A stretch of 44,684 nt of DNA from Dermabacter sp. p3-SID358. Its GTDB lineage: Bacteria > Actinomycetota > Actinomycetes > Actinomycetales > Dermabacteraceae. The notes under the pieces are model-generated. The model ran no database searches and was not told where the DNA came from. It was given only the letters and a program-made list of their open reading frames with translations. This document shows, piece after piece, positions 23,992-32,871 of this stretch; the stretch's first letter is position 1; every line of letters starts with the position of its first letter. The stretch spans positions 1 to 44,684 of the forward strand of contig NZ_JALXOZ010000019.1 of the NCBI RefSeq assembly GCF_025147465.1. The letters are read 5' to 3'. Made by a program: the position numbers and the translations under genes.

Positions 23992-24084
23992 TTACTTAGG
24001 GCTGGAACAGTGTGCTCCGCAGTGCGAATATCCGTATGCGCCATGGCGTAGGCGAGGCGCCTTCTGGGAAAGTTGAATCGTCAT
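23992..24084 (-). CDS. 30-residue Cys-containing precursor or signal peptide
   Basis: This small gene has an excellent ribosome site (AGAGGAGGTG, 6 bases before the ATG at 24084). It starts MTIQLSQKAPRLR and ends in a Gly/Tyr/His/Cys-rich tail with the motif HCGAHC and a final SSPK, then TAA. The N-terminal half is basic and polar like a leader and the C-terminal half looks like a core; there is no double-Gly cleavage site or hydrophobic signal. It is first in a transcript with a TPR protein and an ABC exporter and is followed by a strong hairpin. I infer a secreted peptide (RiPP, leaderless bacteriocin or pheromone). No modifying enzyme is adjacent and no known class fits. The two Cys could be oxidised, thioether-linked or metal-binding. 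Confidence 0.62.
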   Translation of the reverse strand: MTIQLSQKAPRLRHGAYGYSHCGAHCSSPK

Positions 24085-24115
24085 TGAAATCACCTCCTCT
24101 TTGAGCTCATCTAGG

Positions 24116-24144
24116 ATCTTACACCGACATGTGACTGCTGTCAC
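24116..24144 (-). promoter_or_regulatory. Promoter and possible operator of the peptide operon
   Basis: On the minus strand GTGACA (-35, 24139-24144) and TAAGAT (-10, 24116-24121) are separated by exactly 17 bases, about 32 bases upstream of the peptide ATG. The -35 region lies in the inverted repeat GTGAC-AGCA-GTCAC (24131-24144), a plausible binding site for a repressor or activator not encoded in the insert. Confidence 0.55.
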
Positions 24145-25039
24145 GTGTGCGTGGTGCTTACTATACGGTAGCGGCCCTGGCTCTCCTTCCAGATGAGCCG
24201 TTGGGAGAACTTAAGGAACCTGACGAGAGCTGGCTAGGCTTATCCACCTGGGGCGGCTGGAGTTGTGAGTAAGGCAGTTGAACCCCGCAGGTCATGTCGC
24301 TCGAGTGGTGATGGCAGTACTGAACGTAGGTGTAGGGCCCGGAAACGGTGATGGAAGGGGCGTGTCGTTGTCCCTGGTTATACCGTCGGTGTGCAGAGGC
24401 TGTTAGAAAGGTTGATGACCACCATCTGGGGTGGATGGAGGTGTAGCAGGTTGACCGGAAGGGGGGTGGCGCTGATGATGATCTGGGCAGTTTTCCCACC
24501 CTGGGTGTTCACTCTATACGCGGTGTTTACAACGCCGGCGAGTGCCCTGAATAGCCATGGGCAGCGTCTTATCGCTGCCGCCTGGCCAGTGTGAAACTAC
24601 TTCCCGATCCCGACGAGCATTTCGTCGCGGTAGGGCAGCTCGTCGAGTTTGTGGACTATTTGTTTATTTGCGCGGTCGTTTGCTGAAGACTTAGACCTAT
24701 GGAGGTGGCCCCAGCGTCGAACGCAAGCTTGAATGGTGGTCAGACCATTCCGCAGCTTCTTTGGGCTCGGGCGCCGTCCTACTGGAAGACCGTTAGGAAT
24801 GCTCGATGACTGTCGCGCACTGCCATTTTGGGCGAGTGGCGGGAATGTGTGTCGGCTTTCTCTATGCTTGGCGTCGTTAAATCGACGATCGCAGGCGATG
24901 TTCGTCCGCTGGTATTGAGGGTTCTGCGCCCATCCGCGCTTGAAGGACGCTCAGGACGCTCCAGTTGGCAGGAGCGTTCCCAGGCGCGGGTATTCAGACG
25001 GACCATCCGAGTGAATGCCCTCATCGTGGACGAGACCGA
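24145..25039. other. Right part of the insert: degenerate sequence without a supported gene
   Basis: Open frames on both strands are short and show no domain. One plus-strand frame (24391-24594) contains a hydrophobic stretch, but its start is doubtful. A hairpin ACGCTCC/GGAGCGT lies at 24956-24977. I regard the area as remains of mobile DNA. Confidence 0.3.
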
Positions 25040-25290
25040 AGTCAATACCCGGGACGAGGCTGGCTGGTGTGTGGCCTCCCTAGTTCCTTAGAGGCCGGTG
25101 CTGGTTGTAATAGTGAAGCCAACCTCCGAGCGCGGCATGGTGTCGCGCTACAGGTGTAAACGGTAGGCGCTGCCATTGCTCGTTGCCTTATAGCCCGCGC
25201 GTTGAAGTCCTCGTGGCTATGCTCCCGGAGGAGAATGCCTGCGAACTTAGCCTGCATATTCATATGTGCAAGGCTGGTCACAAAATGCGA
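25040..25290 (-). pseudogene. C-terminal scrap of a DDE transposase (IS3/IS481-like)
   Basis: At 25086-25133 the minus strand reads ALGGWLHYYNQHRPLRN. This is the typical end of an integrase-core transposase, where the HYYNxxRPHxxL motif follows the catalytic Glu. A TAG comes next, then GGHTPASSRV. The catalytic residues and the rest of the gene are missing or scrambled. It shows that an insertion sequence once sat next to the kinase-like gene, and it may explain how the insert arrived. Confidence 0.55.
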
Positions 25291-25351
25291 ATGTCAACAC
25301 TGAAACGCTATAGAAGTTGAAAGATGCGTCGGCGTGTGCTGATCTAGGTCC

Positions 25352-26494
25352 ATGAACGCCTACGGCAAGCGTTTCGTGCGGATCGACCTGGTCGAGCGCT
25401 CACGCACGGGTGAGGTCTGGCGCGCGCGGGACTGCGAACGCGAGGATCAGTGCGCGCTCAAGATTCTCGATGACGGGCAGTTGGTCTCGGCGAGGCGGAT
25501 ACTCGAAGATTCCGACGGCGCCTTCGCCCACCCGCATCTTCTTTCCCCTTATGCGATGGACGAGTCCGAGGCGCTCGTAGCAATGCCGCTCGTGTCAGGT
25601 GGCACCCTCGCCGAAGTTGTGAGCCTCAGAGGGACGCTCGGCGAATCAGCGGCACTCATGATCGCGAGGCAAATCCTCGAGGCGCTCGCAACGATGCATG
25701 AGGCGGGGTGGGTGCATCGCCGCGTGAGTGCCACGACGATCATGTGCCGGGAAGATCGCCCACCCGTATTCGCTGTTCTCGCGGGCGTGAGCGCAGCGAT
25801 GCCGGAGGTCGAAGCGCCAGATTTCCCGGTCGTGGACACCGCGACCGTGGAAGCTTTCTTCGCGCCCGAGGTCGCCGCCGGTGCCGTCGCTACACCCGCG
25901 GCCGACGTCTACGCGCTTGGTGCGTCTGTGCTGTTCACGCTCGCCGGCCCCGCCGCGCTAAACGATACGACAGTTCCCGAAGGCCTCTCGCCCGAATTCG
26001 CCCGGGTCCTCGCCGCAATGCTCGCGAGCGACCCCGCTGAGCGCCCGAGCGCGCGGGAAGCCCTCGCGCAGCTCCCGAGCGTGGAGCCCGGTTCTCCGGC
26101 TCTTCTTTCCGACGGTTCCCGGCTTGAAATTGTGGACCTCATGCCGGATATTCCGGAAGATTTCGATCCGTACGAGGGGGAGCCGCCCACCGTTGAGCCG
26201 GTGCCGTCGCCCGTGCCTCAGCGGCCCCCAAGCGCCGCGATTATCGAAGAAGTGGACGACGTCGAGGCGCCGTTCGATCCGCCCGAACGACGGATGCCTC
26301 CCGCGGTTTCACTCGTGCCGTCGAGCCCGGATGAGCACGACGTCGATATTCGCACCGGAAAGCGCGGGCTGGGTGAGCGTGCGCGCAGCTATGACCGGAT
26401 GACTCTCGTGGGCTGGGCCGCGATCATCGCGGGCATGACGATCGCGATCGGCGCGGGTGCCTTCGCATCGCTCACGCTCATTGGCTTCCTGTAA
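25352..26494 (+). CDS. Membrane-anchored pseudokinase of the Ser/Thr protein kinase fold
   Basis: This is a 380-residue protein with an N-terminal kinase fold. GKRFVRIDLVERSRTGEVWRA stands for the glycine-rich loop, K37 (CALKIL) is the ATP-binding lysine, and an APE motif lies at 171-173. The catalytic loop is H122-R-R-V instead of HRD, and the metal-binding DFG is replaced by LAG (143-145), so phosphotransfer is unlikely. An acidic Pro-rich linker (265-345) leads to one transmembrane helix at the C-terminus (LVGWAAIIAGMTIAIGAG). The order kinase, linker, helix copies PknB-type receptors but with no outer domain, so a scaffold role at the inner membrane face is likely. The upstream context is the insert, not its original partner gene; only TAGG precedes the ATG. 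Confidence 0.85.
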   Translation: MNAYGKRFVRIDLVERSRTGEVWRARDCEREDQCALKILDDGQLVSARRILEDSDGAFAHPHLLSPYAMDESEALVAMPLVSGGTLAEVVSLRGTLGESAALMIARQILEALATMHEAGWVHRRVSATTIMCREDRPPVFAVLAGVSAAMPEVEAPDFPVVDTATVEAFFAPEVAAGAVATPAADVYALGASVLFTLAGPAALNDTTVPEGLSPEFARVLAAMLASDPAERPSAREALAQLPSVEPGSPALLSDGSRLEIVDLMPDIPEDFDPYEGEPPTVEPVPSPVPQRPPSAAIIEEVDDVEAPFDPPERRMPPAVSLVPSSPDEHDVDIRTGKRGLGERARSYDRMTLVGWAAIIAGMTIAIGAGAFASLTLIGFL

Positions 26495-26506
26495 GGCGCG
26501 GCGGAG

Positions 26507-27331
26507 CTAAGCGCCGAGGACGTCGCGCCACGGCTCTACGACGGCGGGATGGGGCCCCGAGGCCCGCACGCGCGAGGCAATCTGCACAAAATCCTCGCGA
26601 GCCGTGAGGGGGCCTGCCACGAGAATCGAGTTGCCCGTCGCACGGGAGTGCGCGACGTGAGCATCGGTGAGGATCCACGGCTCTGGGTAGCCCCGCTCGG
26701 CGCACGCGGCGTGAAGCTCTCGAGCCTGCGCGGCGAGGAAGCGTTGGGGCTCGTCGTCGCCGATGTTGACGAGAAGGATCCCTGGATCCTCAGCGTCTGC
26801 GTCGAGCACGTCGAGCGCCGCGCCATAAAAGTCAGCAGTTGCGAGGTGAGGCGCGGTCTCCTTCCCGCTGAACACATCGAGCACGGCGGCGTGGAACCGT
26901 CGGACCTCACCGCTCGAGGCGGAGTCCGTGTGCTCTTGCGAGAGCGCGCGCACCAGTGCGAGAGCATCGCCCACGCGGTGTTCGAGGCGCGTGCCCGCTG
27001 GAAGAGGCAGGTTCTCGAGCACGAACGTGACGAGGCGGGGTTCGATGTCGACCGCGAGCTGGATGCTTCCCGGGCGCGTGGCCTGCACGTACCGCGCGAG
27101 TGTGAGCGCGCCCGCGCCGAGGTGGAGAATGCTGATCGGCGCGCCTGCCTCGAATCCTTCGTCGAGAACGTTCGCGATGCGCCTCAAATACTCGTAGCGA
27201 ATCTCTAACGGATCGGCGGGGTTGACGTGGGACTGCTCGTGCCCGCCGATCGTGAGGATCGTGCCGCCCCAGTCGAGGTCGTCGACGAGGGCGGCATCGA
27301 GCCCACTCACCTCGAGGTGGATGTGCGGCAT
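26507..27331 (-). CDS. Spermidine-synthase-like methyltransferase-fold protein
   Basis: This is a 274-residue Rossmann-fold protein. ISILHLGAGALTLARYV is the AdoMet-type glycine loop, LAVDIEPRLVTFV follows as motif II, and FHAAVLDVFSGKETAPHLATADFY resembles the gate region of polyamine synthases. Bacterial members with this form are usually called fused-less spermidine synthase-like and their substrate is not established. The ATG at 27331 lies 5 bases after the stop of the serine hydrolase gene, so it is the last gene of the five-gene operon. It converges with the pseudokinase gene with a 12-base gap. Confidence 0.8.
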   Translation of the reverse strand: MPHIHLEVSGLDAALVDDLDWGGTILTIGGHEQSHVNPADPLEIRYEYLRRIANVLDEGFEAGAPISILHLGAGALTLARYVQATRPGSIQLAVDIEPRLVTFVLENLPLPAGTRLEHRVGDALALVRALSQEHTDSASSGEVRRFHAAVLDVFSGKETAPHLATADFYGAALDVLDADAEDPGILLVNIGDDEPQRFLAAQARELHAACAERGYPEPWILTDAHVAHSRATGNSILVAGPLTAREDFVQIASRVRASGPHPAVVEPWRDVLGA

Positions 27332-27336
27332 GAGGA

Positions 27337-28968
27337 TTAGATGCCGATGGGCGCGGCGCCCGAGGCCTCGCCCTTGTTCTTCGGCTCGCCCTTGATATTG
27401 AGTGCCTGGATCTGGGAGTTCTTGCGCGGATCCATGAGCAGGTCGATGAGGACCTTCCCGCTTTCGCCCTCGAACGTGCACACCGCTTGGAACGGTGAAA
27501 GCACCTTCAGGTTTGCAGCCTTCTCGAGCGTGAGGTCGGCGCGGTCGAGGCCGGCGATCCGCAGGGCCGCGTCACGCAGACGCACGCGTTCGGCGCGCGA
27601 GACGTCCTGATCCATGTTGGTCGCAAACAGCGCGAGAAGCGGGTCGCTTTCCTCGCTCACGCCCTGCTCGGCGCGATTCGCGAGCACGGTGCGGGCGGAG
27701 CCACTCGGCACGAGGGCCGTCGGCTGGCCCTCGAGCTCGACGTCGCGTAGCCACGCGAGCGACTTCTCGAGGGCCTCCCGGGTCGAAGGGGCAAGCTCGC
27801 GCTTCGGGGCCCGGGTGAGCTCTTCCTGGTGGGTGCGGATCGCCTCGAGCGCCTCGAGCGAGCACGGAATCGCGGGTGCATATTTCGAGTTCGCGAGGGC
27901 GATCACCGTGAGACCCGTGCCGCGCAGCCACACCATGAACGAGCCATATCCGGGATAGCCGCCCGAGTGCGAGATGACGTCCCCGAGCTTCGGGAACTTC
28001 TCGACGACAAGCCCGAAGCCGTAGCCGCGCACACGGCCGAATCCAGTTTCGCCTTCGAGCACCGGCCACTCCTGGATGCGGTGAATCTCCTGCATTTCGC
28101 GGCGCGAAGCTGGTGAAAGCATCGCGCGCGATTCGGCACTGATGCCGTCGGCGCGGCGCACACCCACCTCGGAAAGGAAGGCCGTCCACTTCGCGACGTC
28201 CGCGACGGTCGAGAAAAGCCCCGCCATCGCGCCGAACACGCCGGGCGTATCGAAATCGACTTCTTCGAATCGCGTCGCGCCTTCGCCATCGCCCACGCGG
28301 TGGCCCGTGAGCACGCGCGAGCGCTGCTCGTCGGTCATCTCCGCGAGGGAGAACACCGTGTCCGTCATGCCGAGCGGCTCGAGGAAGCGGCGGCGAATCT
28401 CGTCGCGGAAGCTCACGCCCGTGACCTCGTCGATCACGCGGCCGAGAAGCACGTAGCCCGTGTTCGAATACTCGAAGCCGCAGCCCGGTTCCGCGATGAG
28501 CGAGAGACCGCCCGCGATGTACTCATCGAATTCCTCGGCGCTCATCGACTCCTGGCGGTCGCCCCACGGGTTATCCGTGACGAAACCCGCGGCCATCGTG
28601 AGGGCGTGGCGAATCGTGAGCGCGGGGGAGTCCTCGCTAAACGCGCCGATGCCTTCGGCGGCGGGAACGTAGGTCGAGATTGGGTCGTCGAGGCGCAGTT
28701 TGCCCTCGTCGCGCAAGGCGAGGATCGTTGCGGCCGTGAACGACTTCGTCATCGAGGCGATACGCGAGATCGAATCAACGCCGGGCGTGAACGCGCCCTC
28801 GTCGTTCTCACCCCCAACGAGTGCGCTCGAGCCCGCACCACCGGAGGCGAGGATCTCGCCGTCCCTCGCAACGCCCCACGCAACCCCCGCCATGCGGTGG
28901 TCCGCGACGGCCTTGTCAAAAATCGCCGCAACCGCGTCAATCGTCTCGTTAGTCAGTTCGTGAGCCAT
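27337..28968 (-). CDS. Serine hydrolase of the class C beta-lactamase / DD-peptidase family
   Basis: This is a 543-residue protein. The beta-lactamase-type domain (1 to about 390) has S72-M-T-K75 as the nucleophile motif, Y167-S-N169 as the second motif and a late HSGGYPGYGS loop. The remaining 150 residues form an extra domain of unknown role, an arrangement seen in esterase, penicillin-binding and peptidase members of this family. No signal peptide is present, so it should be cytoplasmic, which argues against a resistance beta-lactamase. It overlaps the SWIM gene by 20 bases and precedes the spermidine-synthase-like gene by 5 bases, so it is translated as part of the operon. Confidence 0.88.
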   Translation of the reverse strand: MAHELTNETIDAVAAIFDKAVADHRMAGVAWGVARDGEILASGGAGSSALVGGENDEGAFTPGVDSISRIASMTKSFTAATILALRDEGKLRLDDPISTYVPAAEGIGAFSEDSPALTIRHALTMAAGFVTDNPWGDRQESMSAEEFDEYIAGGLSLIAEPGCGFEYSNTGYVLLGRVIDEVTGVSFRDEIRRRFLEPLGMTDTVFSLAEMTDEQRSRVLTGHRVGDGEGATRFEEVDFDTPGVFGAMAGLFSTVADVAKWTAFLSEVGVRRADGISAESRAMLSPASRREMQEIHRIQEWPVLEGETGFGRVRGYGFGLVVEKFPKLGDVISHSGGYPGYGSFMVWLRGTGLTVIALANSKYAPAIPCSLEALEAIRTHQEELTRAPKRELAPSTREALEKSLAWLRDVELEGQPTALVPSGSARTVLANRAEQGVSEESDPLLALFATNMDQDVSRAERVRLRDAALRIAGLDRADLTLEKAANLKVLSPFQAVCTFEGESGKVLIDLLMDPRKNSQIQALNIKGEPKNKGEASGAAPIGI

Positions 28969-29704
28969 CGCCCGGGCCCTGTCCTTTCGTCTCGGTTGGC
29001 GGCGTGCCGCCCTCTCGCTTAGCTTCAGCGTAGAACGCCGCGATGAGGGCCGCGGCCTCTTCGCCCATAGCCCTCACCAGTATCTCGGATTCGAGCCGCG
29101 CGGGATCAAAACGGGTGCGGGTCTCCACGTGCGGATCAGGTCCGACGGTTGCCGAAGAACCGTCGGACTCTCCTTCCGTGAGGTGAAGCTGCTCGACGTC
29201 CAGGCCGAGGAGCGCGAGGTAGTCTGCGGGTGCGCGATCGATGTGTTCGGTGAAAGCAAGCGTGAGGGCCCACACGTGCTCGCACACGTCGGGCCAGCGC
29301 AGGCACGTGCAGCCGAAGGAGAGGGGGAGTTCGGCGCTCGGGAGGAGGGCGAGGCCTTCGCTTTCAAGTTCGCGTTCGTCGGCGATGTCGTAGGTGCCCG
29401 CGAAGACCGCGAGAATCTCGTGCGGGTCGCGCGTGGCTCGCGCAATGAGAGCGTCGATGTCGTTTCCGCCCCGCGGCCCGAAGTCGAGCTGCGGATGCGT
29501 AAGGGTGCCATCGATCGCGGCAGTGACCTCGCCCTTGACGTGACCCGCGGTGACGTCGAGCCACTCGACGGCCCCCGCGCGCGCGAGTCGCCTGCCCGCC
29601 GCGAGCTTCGTGCGGCCGAGCTGCACCTCTGCGCGTGCGAGGAACTCGCGTGCGAGGAAGCTTTCGCCGATCGCGCCGCGCTTCGAGGTCATCTCGATGT
29701 TCAC
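28949..29704 (-). CDS. SWIM zinc-finger protein, partner of the SNF2 helicase
   Basis: This is a 251-residue protein with a SWIM zinc site, C132-T-C134-LRWPDV-C141-E-H143 (CxC-x6-CxH). The N-terminal region has a beta-rich DNA- or RNA-binding look (EVQLGRTKLAAGRRLARAGAVEWLDV), typical of SWIM proteins paired with bacterial SNF2 ATPases. The GTG start at 29704 forms a GTGA overlap with the SNF2 stop, which fixes the start; a longer reading from 29779 would overlap the helicase. SWIM modules bind nucleic acid or protein, so with the helicase it likely forms a chromatin- or repair-related machine. The exact role is unknown. Confidence 0.88.
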   Translation of the reverse strand: MNIEMTSKRGAIGESFLAREFLARAEVQLGRTKLAAGRRLARAGAVEWLDVTAGHVKGEVTAAIDGTLTHPQLDFGPRGGNDIDALIARATRDPHEILAVFAGTYDIADERELESEGLALLPSAELPLSFGCTCLRWPDVCEHVWALTLAFTEHIDRAPADYLALLGLDVEQLHLTEGESDGSSATVGPDPHVETRTRFDPARLESEILVRAMGEEAAALIAAFYAEAKREGGTPPTETKGQGPGDGSRTD

Positions 29705-32700
29705 GAGCGGCGCTCCTTTCGTGCGTCGTCGAGCGAAACGATTTCGGCGAGCTTGTCGTTGCTGAGCTCCGTGAGCCACCCTTCGCCCGAGCGCACCGTG
29801 TGCTCGGCGAGCTCAAGTTTTGAGCGCAGCACATCGTCGATTTTCTCCTCGATTGTGCCGATCGAGATGAGCTTGTGAACGGAGACATCGCGGGTTTGGC
29901 CGATGCGGAACGCGCGGTCGGTCGCCTGGTTTTCGACGGCGGGGTTCCACCAGCGATCGAGGTGGATCACGTGGTTGGCCGCCGTGAGGGTAATGCCGGT
30001 GCCGCCTGCGCGAAGCGAAAGCAGCATCGCCCCCGGGGTGCCGGGGGAGTTCTGGAACTCGCGCACCATCTCGTCGCGTTCCGCCTTCGAGATGCCGCCG
30101 TGGAGGAACGGCACGCGAAGCCCGAACGTCGTTTCCCAGTGCTCGAGCATCGTGGGGGCGAACGCCGTGAACTGCGTGAAGATGAGCGCCTTCTCGTTAT
30201 TCGCGACGACAGATTCGAGGATCGTGTCGAGCCGTTCGAGCTTGCCGCTTCTGTGCTCGCCCGAGGCATCGAGCACAGGCGAGCCATCACCGAGGAAGTG
30301 CGCGGGGTGCCCGAGAACCTGCTTCATCTTCATGATCGTCGTGCTCACGATCGTGCGGCGTCGGCGATTCCTCGTGATTGGGTCGGAGATCTTCGAGAGC
30401 TCCTCGAGCTGCTTCGTCATGTCCTCCACGAGCGCCTTGTAGAGCCCCGCTTGCTCTTCCGTGATGTTGACGAGTTCGCGTTCCTCGCGCTTCTCGGGCA
30501 GGTCCGAGATGATGCTGCGATCAGTCTTCACGCGCCTCAAAATGAACGGCCTCGTGAGGAGGCTCAGGCGTTCCTGAACAGCGCGATTGCCCTCGTTGAT
30601 CGGATTCACGAATCGTTCCTTGAAGGCCGCCTCGCTTGGGAGCAGGCCCGGCGTCGTGATCGAGAGGATCGAGTGCAGGTCCGTGAGATCGTTCTCGACG
30701 GGCGTGCCCGTAAGTGCGAGACGTCGACCCTCGGGAAGAGCCTTCACCGCTTGCGTGACACCCGTGTCGTGATTCTTGACGTGCTGCGCCTCGTCGAGGA
30801 CCACGCGATGGAACTTCGCGGCGGCAAGGTCGTCGAAATCGCGGGACACGAGCGCGTAGGTCGTGAGCGTGAGGTGGGAAGCGCGGGCGCGCTCGCGGAA
30901 CGCCTCGCCGTGGAGGCGATCGGGGCCGTGATGGATGTGCACCTTGAGGCTCGGAAGCCAGCGCTCAGCCTCGCGTTGCCAGCTGCCGAGCACCGACATC
31001 GGGCACACGAGGAGTGTGGGGCCGATCCGGGGGAGTTTTTCGCGTTCGCGCGCGAGGAACGCGAGCACCTGCATGGTTTTGCCGAGGCCCATGTCGTCGG
31101 CGAGAATCCCGCCCACGCCGCGCGCATCGAGGAACGAGAGCCAGTCGAGGCCACGCTTTTGGTAGGGGCGCAGCGTCGCCTTGAGCGTGCGCGGGGCGGG
31201 AAGCGCGGGAACGGCAACCTTGTCGGTGCCAAACAGGAGTTCGTCGCCGTTGCTCGTTTCCGCCTCGACGCTCAGGTCGAGATCCTCGAGCCCACCCTCG
31301 GTGAGGAGGCCGCGAAACTGCACGTCGGTGAGCGCATCGCGTTCGCCCTCGCGAGAATTCTCCGCCGCCACCCGGCGCGCACCCTGCAGGAACGCCGTCG
31401 CCGCGCGCAGCGTCGAGGAATCGAGCCGCACCCACTTCCCGCGGATGTTCACAAGTTCGCGCTGCTCCTCGAGGAGTTCCTCGAGCTCGTCGGGGCTCAG
31501 CATCGATTCGCCAACCGCGACGCCGAACTCGAACGACGCCATCGCGCCCGAGAAACCAGTCGATTTCGCGGGGCGATTCTCGCGGTCGTCCTCCTCGGGC
31601 GTTGCCACCTTCGCAACGACGCTTACGCGCTGCTTCGTCCACTCGCGCGGGAGCATGACCGTGATGCCCTCTGCCTCGAGAACGTTCGCCTCCTCGGTGA
31701 GAAAGCGCGAAAGCTCCTTGGTGGAAAGGTTCCACGTGAGCCCTCCCGGCTCAGCGTGGGTCCCCGCAAGCGTCGGAGAAAGGCGGCGCACGTGGGAGGC
31801 GTGCTCGAGCGCGCCCACGCTCGTGAGATCACCCGCATTCACGAGATCCCCGAGCAGGTGCACGCGGCCCGAGGTTTCCGCGAGGCAAACCTCGACCTGC
31901 CAGCGGGCAGCGGTGGAGTACACACGAAGTCCGACGGTTGCCGAGCCTGCGTCGTAACCCTTCTTTTCCGCCTCGCGCACGCGCACCGTGAGGCGCGGCT
32001 GCCTCTCGCTCAAAAGGACGCCGGCGAGCGCCGAGTCCACGAACGAGTCGAGGGCCTTTCGCACGCGGCGGTCGTTGACCGTGTCGAGCGTGAGGAGGGC
32101 ATCGCTGTTGTCGAGGGCATCGAGAAGCGCGGCGCCCACGGGGTCGAGGCCCGCGAGCTCATCGGCCCCGGGAAGCTCGCCCGCGCGCTCGCGCTCCTTG
32201 CGCAGCCGCGTGAAGGTCGCGCGCGCGTGGGCATCGACGAGGTGTTCGAGCGCGGGATTAGTGGGAGAGGTACCGACTGCGAGACCGGGGGCGAGGCGCC
32301 ATCGCACGCGCGAGGTGTCGTGCGCGCTCTCGGGCCCGGGCACGACGTCGCGCCGTTTGACGATGCGGCGCGCGTGCGAGTCGAGATTGAGGAGCGCAAG
32401 AGTTTCGGGGGCGAGGAGAATTCCCTCACCGAGGTCGAGCGGGCGGCCCGCTTCCGCAAGTTCGCTGATCAAACGCGCGATGCCGTCGTCGCTCGTATCC
32501 CGCGGCGTTGCCGATGCGCGGGCGAGGTGGGCGATGCGCGCGCGCAACGCGGTCATAAACTCGGCAAGATGCGCGCTTTCGAGCGCGAGGGTGCGCACGC
32601 GCGTGCGGCGGCCGAAAAACTCAACCTCGATCACGTGCCGCATGGGCCGCGCAAGCCACGGACCGAGGGCCGCGAGCGGTGCGGGATGCCTCCCGTCGGG

Positions 32701-32871
32701 GGAGAGCGCGCTGAGCGCCGAGTCGAGGGAGTCGAGAATGTGGGCGTGGCGCGCGGTGTCGGTCGCGTGTGCCCACAGGCTCACGCCGAGGGCGGTATCA
32801 GCGTGGAGATGGAGCGTGCACGAGCGATACGCGGGGCTTCGCCCGGCCTCATGGGTTCCCGTGGTGCTCAG
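29701..32871 (-). CDS. SNF2/RapA-family DEAD-like helicase (DNA translocase)
   Basis: This is a protein of about 1,056 residues. The N-terminal 550 residues are the variable bacterial SNF2-associated region. The motor follows: Walker A GGILADDMGLGKTMQVLAFL (about residue 595), TLTTYALVSRD, the DEAQH box (about 692), LALTGTPVENDL, and in lobe 2 ALIFTQFTAFAPTM, LLSLRAGGTGITLTAANHVI and DRAFRIGQTRDVSVHKLI. It would move along duplex DNA using ATP. The start is uncertain. No ATG or GTG lies at the right place, and a CTG at 32871 overlaps the TGA of the upstream gene (CTGA), mirroring the GTGA overlap at its other end. An internal GTG near 32790 is the alternative. Confidence 0.9.
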   Translation of the reverse strand: MSTTGTHEAGRSPAYRSCTLHLHADTALGVSLWAHATDTARHAHILDSLDSALSALSPDGRHPAPLAALGPWLARPMRHVIEVEFFGRRTRVRTLALESAHLAEFMTALRARIAHLARASATPRDTSDDGIARLISELAEAGRPLDLGEGILLAPETLALLNLDSHARRIVKRRDVVPGPESAHDTSRVRWRLAPGLAVGTSPTNPALEHLVDAHARATFTRLRKERERAGELPGADELAGLDPVGAALLDALDNSDALLTLDTVNDRRVRKALDSFVDSALAGVLLSERQPRLTVRVREAEKKGYDAGSATVGLRVYSTAARWQVEVCLAETSGRVHLLGDLVNAGDLTSVGALEHASHVRRLSPTLAGTHAEPGGLTWNLSTKELSRFLTEEANVLEAEGITVMLPREWTKQRVSVVAKVATPEEDDRENRPAKSTGFSGAMASFEFGVAVGESMLSPDELEELLEEQRELVNIRGKWVRLDSSTLRAATAFLQGARRVAAENSREGERDALTDVQFRGLLTEGGLEDLDLSVEAETSNGDELLFGTDKVAVPALPAPRTLKATLRPYQKRGLDWLSFLDARGVGGILADDMGLGKTMQVLAFLAREREKLPRIGPTLLVCPMSVLGSWQREAERWLPSLKVHIHHGPDRLHGEAFRERARASHLTLTTYALVSRDFDDLAAAKFHRVVLDEAQHVKNHDTGVTQAVKALPEGRRLALTGTPVENDLTDLHSILSITTPGLLPSEAAFKERFVNPINEGNRAVQERLSLLTRPFILRRVKTDRSIISDLPEKREERELVNITEEQAGLYKALVEDMTKQLEELSKISDPITRNRRRRTIVSTTIMKMKQVLGHPAHFLGDGSPVLDASGEHRSGKLERLDTILESVVANNEKALIFTQFTAFAPTMLEHWETTFGLRVPFLHGGISKAERDEMVREFQNSPGTPGAMLLSLRAGGTGITLTAANHVIHLDRWWNPAVENQATDRAFRIGQTRDVSVHKLISIGTIEEKIDDVLRSKLELAEHTVRSGEGWLTELSNDKLAEIVSLDDARKERRS

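Noticed and set aside
23922..24044. Extension of the TPR protein by 41 residues upstream
   Set aside because: It would cross the 18-bp hairpin and overlap the peptide gene, which has a far better ribosome site; the extension has none.
23992..24084. Peptide as a lasso peptide precursor
   Set aside because: No Asp or Glu lies 7-9 residues after a plausible first Gly, and there is no B/C maturation enzyme next to it.
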